DNA of 64,000 bases from Methanobacterium alkalithermotolerans (GCF_018141185.1 NZ_CP058560.1:620001-684000), one strand, 5' to 3'; positions 11,401-19,225 are shown, counted from the stretch's first letter. Numbers and translations are program-made. Notes: generated by a model not told the origin, from the sequence alone.

Positions 11401-12135
11401 ATGTTTTGTAAAAAAATTGAAATTGGTGAAACTCATATAAATTTCAGTTCTGACATGGAAAACATTGATATTTCCAGTTTCATAATAAATGAACGCCTGA
11501 AATTAATTAGTTATATTAAAAGAAATCCTGATTTTAAAAACTCTCTGGAACCAGTCCCCCGGGATCATAGTTTAAAAAATGCCCCATTAATTGTTAAAAT
11601 GATGGATCGGGCCAGTAGAAAGGGAGAAGTTGGACCTATGGCCGCAGTAGCAGGGACCATAGCAGAATTATCCTTAAGCTTTCTCTTGAAAAAAGGTTCA
11701 AAATATAGTATTATTGATAATGGTGGAGATATTGCCCTTAAAACCAATAAAAAAATAGTCTGTGGACTTTATGCAGGTAATTCTTCTCTTTCAGGTAAAA
11801 TTGGGTTTGAAATTAAGGCCGGTAAAGTTCAGGGAGTATGCACTTCTTCCGGGACAGTAGGTCACTCCATTAGCTTCGGTAGGTCTGATTCGGTTACTGT
11901 ATTTGCCACCCAGGCCAGTGCTGCTGATGCACTTGCGACAAGTATTGCTAATGAGGCAAACGGTGATTTGGATTCAGATGCTGTACAAAATTGTCTGGAA
12001 AGAGCTGATGATTTTAAAGAATACTTAAAAGGAGTGCTGGTTATAGTGGGGGAATCTGCCGGTACTCTTGGTAAAATTCCAACTCTGGTTCAGACTAATA
12101 AAAAAAGAGCATTAGGGGATCTCTTTGAAATTTAA
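11401..12135 (+). CDS. UPF0280 family protein (ApbE-like fold)
   Basis: A 244-residue protein of the UPF0280 group, distantly related to the flavin transferase ApbE. Visible marks are GPMAAVAGTIAEL near residue 75, IIDNGGDI near 107 and CTSSGTVGHSISFG near 150, followed by a region rich in Ala and Asp (QASAADALATSIANEA). The ApbE-type motifs suggest a role with flavin or another nucleotide cofactor, but no activity is established for this subgroup. The ATG at 11401 is one codon inside a possible TTG; no ribosome site is obvious, so the message may be leaderless. It converges with pan. Confidence 0.75.
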   Translation: MFCKKIEIGETHINFSSDMENIDISSFIINERLKLISYIKRNPDFKNSLEPVPRDHSLKNAPLIVKMMDRASRKGEVGPMAAVAGTIAELSLSFLLKKGSKYSIIDNGGDIALKTNKKIVCGLYAGNSSLSGKIGFEIKAGKVQGVCTSSGTVGHSISFGRSDSVTVFATQASAADALATSIANEANGDLDSDAVQNCLERADDFKEYLKGVLVIVGESAGTLGKIPTLVQTNKKRALGDLFEI

Positions 12136-12234
12136 AAATTGAATAAGTCCTCGGGAAATTAAAACTAAAAAAAGTGAATTAATAAAAAACAAATTGAGAT
12201 ATAGAAAATAATTAATATATCCACAATTTAAGAG

Positions 12235-12296
12235 TTAGCCTCAGATCGCCCATCATTCATCACTAATCAGAGCTCATAGGGTTCATCACTGGCCAA
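12235..12296 (-). ncRNA. box C/D guide sRNA (2'-O-methylation), predicted
   Basis: The minus strand spells a complete archaeal dual-guide C/D RNA of about 62 nt. Box C GTGATGA is at 12289-12283, then a 12-nt guide ACCCTATGAGCT, box D' CTGA at 12270-12267, a 3-nt spacer, box C' GTGATGA at 12263-12257, a second 12-nt guide ATGATGGGCGAT, and box D CTGA at 12244-12241. The flanks TTGGCC (12296-12291) and GGCTAA (12240-12235) form a 6-bp terminal stem with one G-U pair. Such RNAs bind L7Ae, Nop5 and fibrillarin and direct methylation of the target base opposite the fifth guide nucleotide before D or D'. Targets were not identified. It lies in the gap between the 3' ends of UPF0280 and pan. Confidence 0.85.
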
Positions 12297-12322
12297 AAAA
12301 TAAAAAGAGATAAAAAGCAGAT

Positions 12323-13555
12323 TTAACCGAACATTACTCCTGCTTCTTTTTTATACTCTTCTTCAGTTTCAACACCCATTATTTTATCAACAGCGTCTAT
12401 GAAGTCATTCATAGTGACTTCTTCTCTTTCATCCCGAATGGCAAACATACCTGCTTCTGTACCAATAGCTTTAAGATCCGCACCAGATGCACCTTCAGTC
12501 AGACTGGCTAGAAGTTCAATATCCACTTCTTCAGCTAAGGCCATGTTTTTAGTGTGTATTCTTAAAATTTCTTTTCGTGATATATCATTAGGTATAGGGA
12601 CTTCGATGAATCGATCAAAACGGCCCGGTCTTAAAAGAGCAGGATCCAGAATATCTGGCCTGTTGGTGGCAGCCACTATACCCACATCTCCTCTTGCTTC
12701 AAAACCATCCAGTTCAGCCAGTAATTGCATTAATGTTCTTTGTACTTCCCTATCACCACTGGTGGAGCTTTTTAATCTCTTGGCAGCCACCGCGTCAATT
12801 TCATCAATGAATATTATACTGGGTGCTTTTTCCTTTGCCAGTTCAAATACGCCTCTAACCAGTCTGGCTCCTTCTCCAATATATTTGCGTACAAATTCAG
12901 AAGCCACGATTTTAATGAAGGTTGCATTGGTCTCATGAGCCACTGCTTTTGCCAGTAAAGTCTTTCCTGTACCAGGAGGACCATATAAAAGAACACCTTT
13001 AGGAGGTTCAATGCCTATCTTTTTAAATAGCTCAGGTTTTTTCAGTGGTAATTCCACTGTTTCTTTAACTTCCACCACCTGCTCAGCTAAACCACCAATT
13101 TGATCATAAGAAACATCAGGTTTTTCTTCAACTTCCATCCCTGTAACCACCGGATCCTTTTCAGAGGGCAATACATCAACAATACTAAATGACTGTTGAT
13201 TCAAAGCCACCCTGGCACCAGGTTCCAATAATTTTTCATCTAAGAATCTTGAATAGTTAATTACAAAATGAGGTCCTGTACTGCTTTTGACTGCAATACG
13301 GTGATCATCTAAAACTTCAGTAATAGTAGCAATCACTAAGGGAGGGGATCTAAATCGTTCCACTTCTCCTCTTAAGGATTTAACTTCCCGATCAAGGCGG
13401 ATTTTTTCATTTTCAATTAAAACTTTGTCTTTTTCAAGTTTTCTGACTTTCCACATCAGGTTCCTTTTAGTTTTAGTGTTTTCTTCTTTAAGTAATCTAA
13501 TTTCTTTTTTAAGGTCTTCAATTTTCTTCAAAATAGTTTGGGAGGAATTTTCCAT
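12323..13555 (-). CDS. pan: proteasome-activating nucleotidase PAN
   Basis: Hexameric AAA+ ATPase that unfolds substrates and feeds them to the 20S proteasome. In order the 410 residues show an N-terminal coiled coil (about 5-70), an OB domain (about 72-130), and the AAA domain with Walker A GPPGTGKT (192-199), Walker B IIFIDEID (247-254) and an arginine-finger region PGRFDR. The C-terminus is MFG where the gate-opening HbYX motif is expected, so a Phe stands in for Tyr. AGGAG precedes the ATG by about 10 nt and a TATATA element (complement of 13571-13576) lies just upstream. It converges with UPF0280 across the C/D RNA and is divergent from aMBF1. Confidence 0.95.
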   Translation of the reverse strand: MENSSQTILKKIEDLKKEIRLLKEENTKTKRNLMWKVRKLEKDKVLIENEKIRLDREVKSLRGEVERFRSPPLVIATITEVLDDHRIAVKSSTGPHFVINYSRFLDEKLLEPGARVALNQQSFSIVDVLPSEKDPVVTGMEVEEKPDVSYDQIGGLAEQVVEVKETVELPLKKPELFKKIGIEPPKGVLLYGPPGTGKTLLAKAVAHETNATFIKIVASEFVRKYIGEGARLVRGVFELAKEKAPSIIFIDEIDAVAAKRLKSSTSGDREVQRTLMQLLAELDGFEARGDVGIVAATNRPDILDPALLRPGRFDRFIEVPIPNDISRKEILRIHTKNMALAEEVDIELLASLTEGASGADLKAIGTEAGMFAIRDEREEVTMNDFIDAVDKIMGVETEEEYKKEAGVMFG

Positions 13556-13768
13556 AGTTTGAGAACACTCCTATATAAATTTTAATGATACTATCTTTGT
13601 TTTATTAATATTTAAAGATTGAGGTAGAATCAACTAAATTCTTTTAATCTCCTAAAAATAAAAATAAAAAAATTCCCTGATAATTTATTACATGATATAA
13701 TTAATTCTATTAGTTTATGGAAATATAAATATCTGTTATTTAAGCCAAATAATTAAATAATTAAAAAC

Positions 13769-13794
13769 ATTCAAGTTAATTTAATAACTTGAAT
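13769..13794. promoter_or_regulatory. 10-bp inverted repeat upstream of the aMBF1 gene
   Basis: ATTCAAGTTA at 13769-13778 is perfectly complementary to TAACTTGAAT at 13785-13794, with a 6-nt centre. It lies directly upstream of a TATA-like GATATATAAT (from 13809), itself followed by the aMBF1 start at 13843. A dyad in this place could be a transcription factor operator; a hairpin in RNA is less likely because it precedes the expected transcription start. Confidence 0.4.
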
Positions 13795-13842
13795 TAAAAT
13801 TCCAATAAATGATATATAATTAAAAAAACAAAGGGATTTTAC

Positions 13843-14301
13843 ATGAGATGCGAGATTTGTGGGAAAAAGATTGTAGAGCAGCCTATAAAAACTAAAATAG
13901 ATGGATCAGTTATGAATGTTTGTACTGACTGTTCAAAATTTGGCAAAATTCAAAGAGAGCCACCAAAACCAGCCAGGCAACGCCCACGCAGAATGGCTCC
14001 TCCTAGAAGGGAAATCACCTATGATATTTTAGAAGACTATCAGACCATAATTAGAGAAGCCCGTGAGAAAAAAGGATGGTCCCGTGAAGATTTAGGTGAA
14101 AAAATATATGAGAAAGTTTCGGTAATTAACCGGTTAGAAAGTGGAAAAATGGTACCGGATATTAAACTGGCCAGGAAAATGGAAAAAATCCTTAAAATTA
14201 CCCTTATAGAAAAAATAGAAGATGCCAGCGGTGAAGATTTTAAATCAGCTTCCATGAAAGGAGCTACTATTGGAGATATAGCCCGCATTAAAAAACATTA
14301 A
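13843..14301 (+). CDS. archaeal multiprotein bridging factor aMBF1
   Basis: A 152-residue homologue of eukaryotic MBF1. The N-terminus is a four-Cys zinc ribbon (MRCEICGKK and VCTDCSKF), then a Pro/Arg-rich linker (about 45-60), then a helix-turn-helix of the XRE/Cro type (about 68-125) with the typical EDLGEKIYEKVSVINRLESG. Archaeal MBF1 has been tied to translation and to the ribosome rather than to promoters. An AAAGGGA ribosome site is 6 nt before the ATG. The gene is divergent from pan, which matches a neighbourhood I recall for Methanobacteriales. Confidence 0.9.
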   Translation: MRCEICGKKIVEQPIKTKIDGSVMNVCTDCSKFGKIQREPPKPARQRPRRMAPPRREITYDILEDYQTIIREAREKKGWSREDLGEKIYEKVSVINRLESGKMVPDIKLARKMEKILKITLIEKIEDASGEDFKSASMKGATIGDIARIKKH

Positions 14302-14346
14302 AAACCTGTACTTAATTTTTTTAATAATTTATTAGGTATCCAGATT

Positions 14347-14472
14347 TATGCCTTATTTATAAAGGCATACATTTCATTTGAAATATAAGAGCCTTATCTA
14401 TTAAATATCCCTTAAAAAATAAGCAAAGTATAAATTTATTCCCTTAGTCAAAGTTTATGGGATTTTTAAGGG
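14347..14472 (+). other. cluster of inverted repeats between aMBF1 and the MurT-like gene
   Basis: Three foldable elements lie in the 299-nt gap. A stem with 8-bp arms is formed by TATGCCTT (14347-14354) and AAGGCATA (14362-14369). ATTTCA and TGAAAT (14371-14384) form a second small hairpin. CCCTTAAAAA (14409-14418) can pair with TTTTTAAGGG (14463-14472) across a 44-nt loop. The first two may help end aMBF1 transcription; the third could be part of a structured RNA. No open frame or tRNA-like fold is present here. Confidence 0.35.
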
Positions 14473-14493
14473 GTTAAAAATATTATTCTGACT

Positions 14494-14534
14494 TAAAGCA
14501 TTGCTTTACTCTTGATTATAAACTTATATAAGTT
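14494..14534 (+). promoter_or_regulatory. probable promoter of the MurT-GatD-like operon with two dyads
   Basis: AACTTATATAAGTT at 14521-14534 is a perfect 14-bp palindrome that contains a TATA box about 70 nt before the GTG start at 14601. A second dyad, TAAAGCA-T-TGCTTTA, occupies 14494-14508, just upstream where a BRE or activator site would be. A purine-rich hairpin-prone stretch (about 14569-14589) lies in the expected leader. The TATA role is inferred from position and composition only. Confidence 0.45.
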
Positions 14535-14600
14535 AAAATTATAGAATGAGATTATTAAATTTCCTTAAAAAAAAGGCCCCTGGCTTTTTAGAAATTTGAG

Positions 14601-16001
14601 GTGGGGATTAAAATAAAAAAACTTAAATTTAAATTATCAATTTTTACTGGAAAATCCATATCATTCATACTTAAAATATTTTTAAAAAGCAGTGCCGGTG
14701 CCCTGCCAGGTAAAGTAGCCATGTCTATCTATCCTGATATATTAAAAGAAGTGGACCAGCGTTGTAAGAGAAAGGTACTTATAACTGGAACCAATGGCAA
14801 AACCACCACCAACAATCTTTTAGTCCATATAGTTAAAGGGAAATATACCCGGACTTTGTCCAATTTAAGAGGGGCTAATATGCCTCAGGGATTGGTAAGT
14901 GCTTTTATAAATGATTTAGAAGAAGTTTATGATTGGGGAATTTTTGAAGTAGATGAGGGTTCATTTAAAAGAGTAGTAAGAGATCTTAAACCTGATTATG
15001 TGGTTATCACCAACTTCTTCCGGGATCAGTTAGACCGTTATGGAGAAATAGAAAAAGCATTTCAGGATATTTATGAATCTCTGGAGCCTCTGGACACTAC
15101 CCTAATACTTAATGCAGATGATCCACTTGTTTCTAACTTTAAAAAATTAGGAAAGAAAAATATATTTTATGGGGTCTTAGAAAACCAGTTTTGTGATAGT
15201 AATCAAAATGTGGTTGAAACCAATTTCTGCCCGGGATGTAATGAACATTTAGATTATTCTTATTTTAATTACGGGCAGTTAGGTGGCTATAGTTGTGCCC
15301 GTTGTGGCTTTGAAAATCCAGAAAGAAAATATGAAATCACAGATATACAATATCAGGGTGAAAATTACAGATTTGTCTTAAATACTGACCAAAATTTGAA
15401 AGATTTTGAATTCAAATATGGTGGTATTTACAATGCTTATAACTGCTGTGCAGCTACCTCTGCAGCTCTGGAAATGGGTATGGATCTGGATACGGTTACC
15501 AGGCGAATTGAGAGTTTTGAGTATAAGTTGGGAAGGATGGAAAATTTTGTAATTAATGAGAAAAATGTTAAAGTGGTGCTGGTAAAGAATCCTATTAGTT
15601 TAGGAGAAGTATTAAAGATTTTGGCCATGGATGATTCTAAAAAAAGTTTGTTAATGATATTAAATGATAATCCTGCCGATGGTGCGGATGTATCCTGGAT
15701 ATGGGATGCAGAAATAGAAAATGTGCACCAGGCCAAAAATCTAAAAAATATACATTTTACCGGTCGAAGACCCTATGATATGGCATTGCGGTTTAAGTAT
15801 GCAGGAATATCCACCGAAAACTTCCATATTCATGAAAATATGGACCTGGCTCTGGATGAAATCCTGTATGAAGATGTGGAAACTATTTACATATTGCCTA
15901 CTTATACTGCCTTATTCCATTTAAGAGAACTTCTTAATGCTCGAATTGAAGGTAAAGGTAGGACTATATCCTATTTTAGAGAGTTTTTAAAGAAAATTTG
16001 A
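14601..16001 (+). CDS. MurT-like Mur ligase (DUF1727)
   Basis: A 466-residue Mur ligase of the MurT type. The ATP loop is TGTNGKTT (62-69). An inserted four-Cys zinc ribbon (Cys210, Cys213, Cys232, Cys235) in the central domain is the mark of MurT, and the DUF1727 C-terminal domain follows. In bacteria MurT pairs with GatD to amidate glutamate of lipid II; here a GatD homologue lies 40 nt downstream. Methanobacteriales build pseudomurein, not murein, so the partner pair probably acts on a pseudomurein peptide or another carboxylate. The GTG start overlaps a GAGGTGGGG stretch, so its ribosome site is unclear, but the N-terminus fits the family. Confidence 0.85.
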   Translation: MGIKIKKLKFKLSIFTGKSISFILKIFLKSSAGALPGKVAMSIYPDILKEVDQRCKRKVLITGTNGKTTTNNLLVHIVKGKYTRTLSNLRGANMPQGLVSAFINDLEEVYDWGIFEVDEGSFKRVVRDLKPDYVVITNFFRDQLDRYGEIEKAFQDIYESLEPLDTTLILNADDPLVSNFKKLGKKNIFYGVLENQFCDSNQNVVETNFCPGCNEHLDYSYFNYGQLGGYSCARCGFENPERKYEITDIQYQGENYRFVLNTDQNLKDFEFKYGGIYNAYNCCAATSAALEMGMDLDTVTRRIESFEYKLGRMENFVINEKNVKVVLVKNPISLGEVLKILAMDDSKKSLLMILNDNPADGADVSWIWDAEIENVHQAKNLKNIHFTGRRPYDMALRFKYAGISTENFHIHENMDLALDEILYEDVETIYILPTYTALFHLRELLNARIEGKGRTISYFREFLKKI

Positions 16002-16040
16002 AATTACCAAATCTTAAATAAAATTTATTGAGAGGATAAT

Positions 16041-16766
16041 ATGGAAATTAACATATTTCAGATGTACCCCGACCTTTTAAATCTATATGGAGATTTAGGT
16101 AATGTTACCTGTCTTAAAAAAAGATGTGAATGGTTAGGTATCCAGGCCAATATAGTGAATTTCAGTATAAACCAGGAAGTATCCCTTCAGGAGGGAGATA
16201 TTTTCTTCATAGGAGGTGGATCTGACCGTGGTCAGAGTTTGATTTATTCCCACCTCCAAAAATATAAAAAGCAACTGGAAGAATTAATAGATGAGAATAA
16301 AGTTTTTCTGGCCATTTGTGGCGGATATCAGCTTTTAGGAAATAAATATATTGATGCTGAAGGAAATGAAATGCCTGGTCTGGAAATATTTGATTACGAA
16401 ACTAAAAGTGAAGAAGGTCGTTTAATTGGTAATATAATCACCGAAAATACCCTGGGATTGAAACCAGATACACTGGTTGGATTTGAAAATCATGGGGGCC
16501 GGACTTATCATGACCTGCAGCCTCTGGGAAAAGTCATATCTGGATATGGAAACAATGGAAAAGATGAAAAAGAGGGAATGGTGTATAAAAACTGTATTGG
16601 AACCTACTTACACGGGCCACTGTTACCTAAAAATCCACATCTGGCAGACTACCTCATATTGAAGGCACTGGAAAGAAAATATGAAATAAAGTCATTAGAT
16701 AAGCTTGATGATAAAATCGAATATTCAGCCCATGAAAAGGTTATAAAACTCTATTCACCAAGATGA
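16041..16766 (+). CDS. GatD-like (CobB/CobQ-type) glutamine amidotransferase
   Basis: Class I glutamine amidotransferase of the CobQ/GatD group, 241 residues. The nucleophile is Cys93 in FLAICGGYQ and the catalytic His is His191 in GTYLHGPLLPKNP. There is no separate synthetase domain, consistent with the MurT-like protein upstream supplying ATP chemistry. Ammonia from glutamine would be passed to the carboxylate activated by the Mur ligase partner. GAGAGGAT lies upstream of the ATG. The gene converges with the DUF356 gene. The pairing and order are the same as bacterial murT-gatD. Confidence 0.85.
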   Translation: MEINIFQMYPDLLNLYGDLGNVTCLKKRCEWLGIQANIVNFSINQEVSLQEGDIFFIGGGSDRGQSLIYSHLQKYKKQLEELIDENKVFLAICGGYQLLGNKYIDAEGNEMPGLEIFDYETKSEEGRLIGNIITENTLGLKPDTLVGFENHGGRTYHDLQPLGKVISGYGNNGKDEKEGMVYKNCIGTYLHGPLLPKNPHLADYLILKALERKYEIKSLDKLDDKIEYSAHEKVIKLYSPR

Positions 16767-16822
16767 TTCACAGTAAATTTCACGAGGAAAAATATTAGTC
16801 CCAAAAAAAGATTTTTTAATTT

Positions 16823-17176
16823 TTAATTCTTTTTGTGAGAATAGTATCCTTTAAAATCAGGTGCATTATGCATCTTTAATTTTAAAGTTTCATATTCTTC
16901 GTATTCATCACTTACCACCACTACATGAGCCGGGGGGTGGATGCTTTTTATTTTCATTATACTCAAAGTGGTATCCTGTTCCAACCTGGCCATTACTGCT
17001 ACCTGAGAACGGTTCCTCAACCTGGTTTTTAATATGCTTTCCACCATTTTATCTGCATAATTATGATCCAGTATCTTAGGTTTTCCCTGGACTTTCAACC
17101 CGGCATGGCGTTCGATATCTGCCAGTGCATTTAGCAATTTTTGATTAGCATCCGCCCTTATTATGATTAAAGAAAT
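16823..17176 (-). CDS. DUF356 protein, probable ATT start
   Basis: A methanogen-type DUF356 protein of unknown function. The conserved core LLNALADIERHAG, then KSIHPPAHVVVVSDEYEEY, is intact. The first conventional start in frame is a TTG at 17137, but it would remove an N-terminal strand (SLIIIRADANQK) that the family shares. Extending upstream reaches an ATT codon at 17176-17174 preceded by GGGGGT (17189-17184) at a 7-nt spacing, and no ATG, GTG or TTG lies between that site and 17137. The full protein would be 117 residues. It is last in a three-gene operon; 15 nt separate it from the secreted protein gene. Confidence 0.7.
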   Translation of the reverse strand: MSLIIIRADANQKLLNALADIERHAGLKVQGKPKILDHNYADKMVESILKTRLRNRSQVAVMARLEQDTTLSIMKIKSIHPPAHVVVVSDEYEEYETLKLKMHNAPDFKGYYSHKKN

Positions 17177-17191
17177 TTTAAATACCCCCGG

Positions 17192-18448
17192 TTATCTCTT
17201 TTTAAAGGAGGTCAAAAGCGTGCTTCTAAAGAGTACCAGCAATACCAGTACAAACCCAATAGCAGTTTGAACATTGCCCACCACATCCAGTACATTAGCA
17301 CCTACCGGAAGTTCCCATGGTGGTGAAGTTCTACCACCAGGTAGGGGATTATAATAAATACCCACCGCTCTGGAAGATTCAACTGCATTGATATCTTTAG
17401 GTTCCACGTAATTTACTCCTACAATGTATCCACTTTTAATAGCCCGATTTAAAGATTCGGCAATGGCATTGGCATTGTATCCATTTCTTTTAACCGAGGC
17501 CCTTACAATTTCTTTGGTGGTCTCACTAACACCCACCTCATCACTACCATATACTGATACATAAACACTGTCCTGAGTTACGGTAATAGCATTGGCCAGG
17601 GCATCATAAGCATAAATGGTCTCCAGGGGAGTGCCATCTACCGGGCAGAGGGTATAACTTTCTGCAGTAGGATAGCCTGCACTCCATCCACATACAGGAC
17701 ATACCTTGGTATAGGGCTCATTCATAGGATAACCTGTTTGATTAAGGTCTGCGGGAGTGAACATGTCCCCGGTGGTAAGTCCGGAGTTTAAATTCACCGC
17801 ACCACCCCCATATTTTTCTCCAGCATCCTTGGATACCTCTTCAAATACTTTACCCATTATGGTTGTGGCTGAATAGCCATCTCGTATCATTTTTCCAATA
17901 TTAACCGCGGTTTCTCGCCTGACCCTTTCTGCAGTTCCATATTGGGGATTGCCAGCTGTGTTTCTTAAGTGAATTATGGCCCCTCTTTGACCAGGAGCTA
18001 AAGAAGCCACCCCTCCTGATTGGGGAGTAACTCTAATGGTTCCATCATCTTCTACTAACACCAGATAGGCCGTAAAGGTTCCACCTACTGCCGCCCCAAT
18101 TTTAGGGCCACCAGTCATGACCCTTATTCCTGGAAAGCCGCTTGCTGCTGCAGCTGCCTCAGAAGCAGTGGCACCATTATCTAAACGACTAATAGTTTCC
18201 ACAATAGCACCTAAACGATTAATAGCATCCCCTTCCCCACCAGAGAGAACCACAAATTGTTTTTCTTTGGACATGAGAAAAGTGGATTGGAACATGTTTT
18301 GTGCAAAGGACATACTGCCCCCAGCAGCCCCATTAGGATCTTTACCAGTGGGGTCAGTGATTATAATAACGTTCATGGTGGCCGAAACAGTATTCATGGC
18401 CAGGAGTAAAACCAGAAAGAAAACTACAATTCTAAAATTTTTTTTCAA
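17192..18448 (-). CDS. secreted, C-terminally anchored protein with zinc ribbon
   Basis: A 418-residue protein I cannot assign to a named family. A signal peptide occupies about residues 1-23 (basic start, long hydrophobic core, SAT). A Gly/Ala-rich domain follows, then a rubredoxin-like pair of knuckles (CPVCGW near 250 and CPVDG near 270), a second domain rich in Val and Ser, and a single membrane helix near the end (about 390-410) closed by a basic tail. Most of the protein should therefore lie outside the membrane, in the space beneath or within the pseudomurein wall. Its start overlaps the upstream gene by 4 nt (ATGA), showing translational coupling. The context suggests a cell-envelope role, which is inference. 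Confidence 0.65.
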   Translation of the reverse strand: MKKNFRIVVFFLVLLLAMNTVSATMNVIIITDPTGKDPNGAAGGSMSFAQNMFQSTFLMSKEKQFVVLSGGEGDAINRLGAIVETISRLDNGATASEAAAAASGFPGIRVMTGGPKIGAAVGGTFTAYLVLVEDDGTIRVTPQSGGVASLAPGQRGAIIHLRNTAGNPQYGTAERVRRETAVNIGKMIRDGYSATTIMGKVFEEVSKDAGEKYGGGAVNLNSGLTTGDMFTPADLNQTGYPMNEPYTKVCPVCGWSAGYPTAESYTLCPVDGTPLETIYAYDALANAITVTQDSVYVSVYGSDEVGVSETTKEIVRASVKRNGYNANAIAESLNRAIKSGYIVGVNYVEPKDINAVESSRAVGIYYNPLPGGRTSPPWELPVGANVLDVVGNVQTAIGFVLVLLVLFRSTLLTSFKKR

Positions 18449-18879
18449 GGTCTAATCCCCCTAACATCCACTGTGGAAAAGTCTTCTATAACATTAACAG
18501 TGACAATTCCTGTTTTAACATCAACTTTTACATCAGCAGCCACAATTGGTGTAACCCGGGTTCCCGGAATAGTACTGAGAGTAACAAATTCTTCAGCCAT
18601 ACTTATGGCCTCATTCAAAGGGAGTTCCCTTCTAGATGTAACCAGTACATCACCCTTAATATAACTTCCCGTCCTGAAGCCAGCTCCGGCCATATTGCTC
18701 CTGATAGTTTCCAGTGGAACAATATCACTTCCCTTTATAATTATTCCAGATATGGGAACCCCGTCTGCTTCTTCAGTAGATGATGCAAACGCCATATAGG
18801 TCATTAATCTACCAGAAACAATTAGCATAAATGCCAGTAATAATATAATTAGAGTGTCTCTTCTAATTTTAAGGAACAT
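18445..18879 (-). CDS. bitopic membrane protein with POTRA-like domain
   Basis: A 144-residue protein: a short basic cytosolic tail, one membrane helix (about 8-32), then an external domain. That domain starts ISGIIIKGSDIVPLETI, contains MAGAGFRTG and ends with VTVNVIEDFSTVDVRGI. The order strand, helix with a G-F-x-x-G turn, then paired strands ending in a polar-x-I-x-G strand resembles a POTRA domain as in FtsQ or BamA. This is a visual resemblance, not a proven hit. It opens a three-gene operon and overlaps the next gene by 4 nt. No close family is recognised. Confidence 0.6.
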   Translation of the reverse strand: MFLKIRRDTLIILLLAFMLIVSGRLMTYMAFASSTEEADGVPISGIIIKGSDIVPLETIRSNMAGAGFRTGSYIKGDVLVTSRRELPLNEAISMAEEFVTLSTIPGTRVTPIVAADVKVDVKTGIVTVNVIEDFSTVDVRGIRP

Positions 18880-18959
18880 TCATTTTCACCTAATCATTGA
18901 TATGTGTATGGAAATTTAATTATTTTAAGTTATAAACTTGATTATTATTTTAATCTGAT

Positions 18960-18977
18960 ATTAATTTATAAATTAAT
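18960..18977 (-). promoter_or_regulatory. 18-bp palindrome with central TATA, likely promoter region of the three-gene operon
   Basis: ATTAATTTATAAATTAAT is a perfect 18-bp palindrome lying about 80 nt upstream of the start at 18879. The central TTTATAAA is a plausible TATA box on the minus strand. The rest of the gap from 18880 to 19209 is AT-rich without a supported gene. Confidence 0.35.
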
Positions 18978-19209
18978 TTGTTTTTTTAGTTAATTATAAA
19001 AAGTTAATAAACAAGCCCTAAAAAAATAAATTGACCAAATTTAAAAACTTCTTCAGGTAATCTACTTTAGTATTGTTGATTAATAATATAAAAAACTATT
19101 TTTATTGGGTTCCATCATTGACAGGGCCCAGGGGATATTATAAAGAATAATGATAAATAAATATAACAGGAATTAGCAGACTATATTTTTATTAAACTAT
19201 AAAAATCTT

Positions 19210-19219
19210 TCGCAAATAT
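19210..19219. repeat. target-site duplication, left copy
   Basis: TCGCAAATAT is repeated exactly at 20580-20589, and the bases flanking the two copies differ, so the direct repeat is exactly 10 bp. It brackets the insertion sequence and marks the insertion point. Confidence 0.85.
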
Positions 19220-19225
19220 GGGTTT

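Noticed and set aside
14040..14288. Open frame on the strand opposite aMBF1 and many similar frames opposite other genes
   Set aside because: They lie wholly inside well-supported genes, have no ribosome sites, and show the composition of reverse-complement coding sequence.
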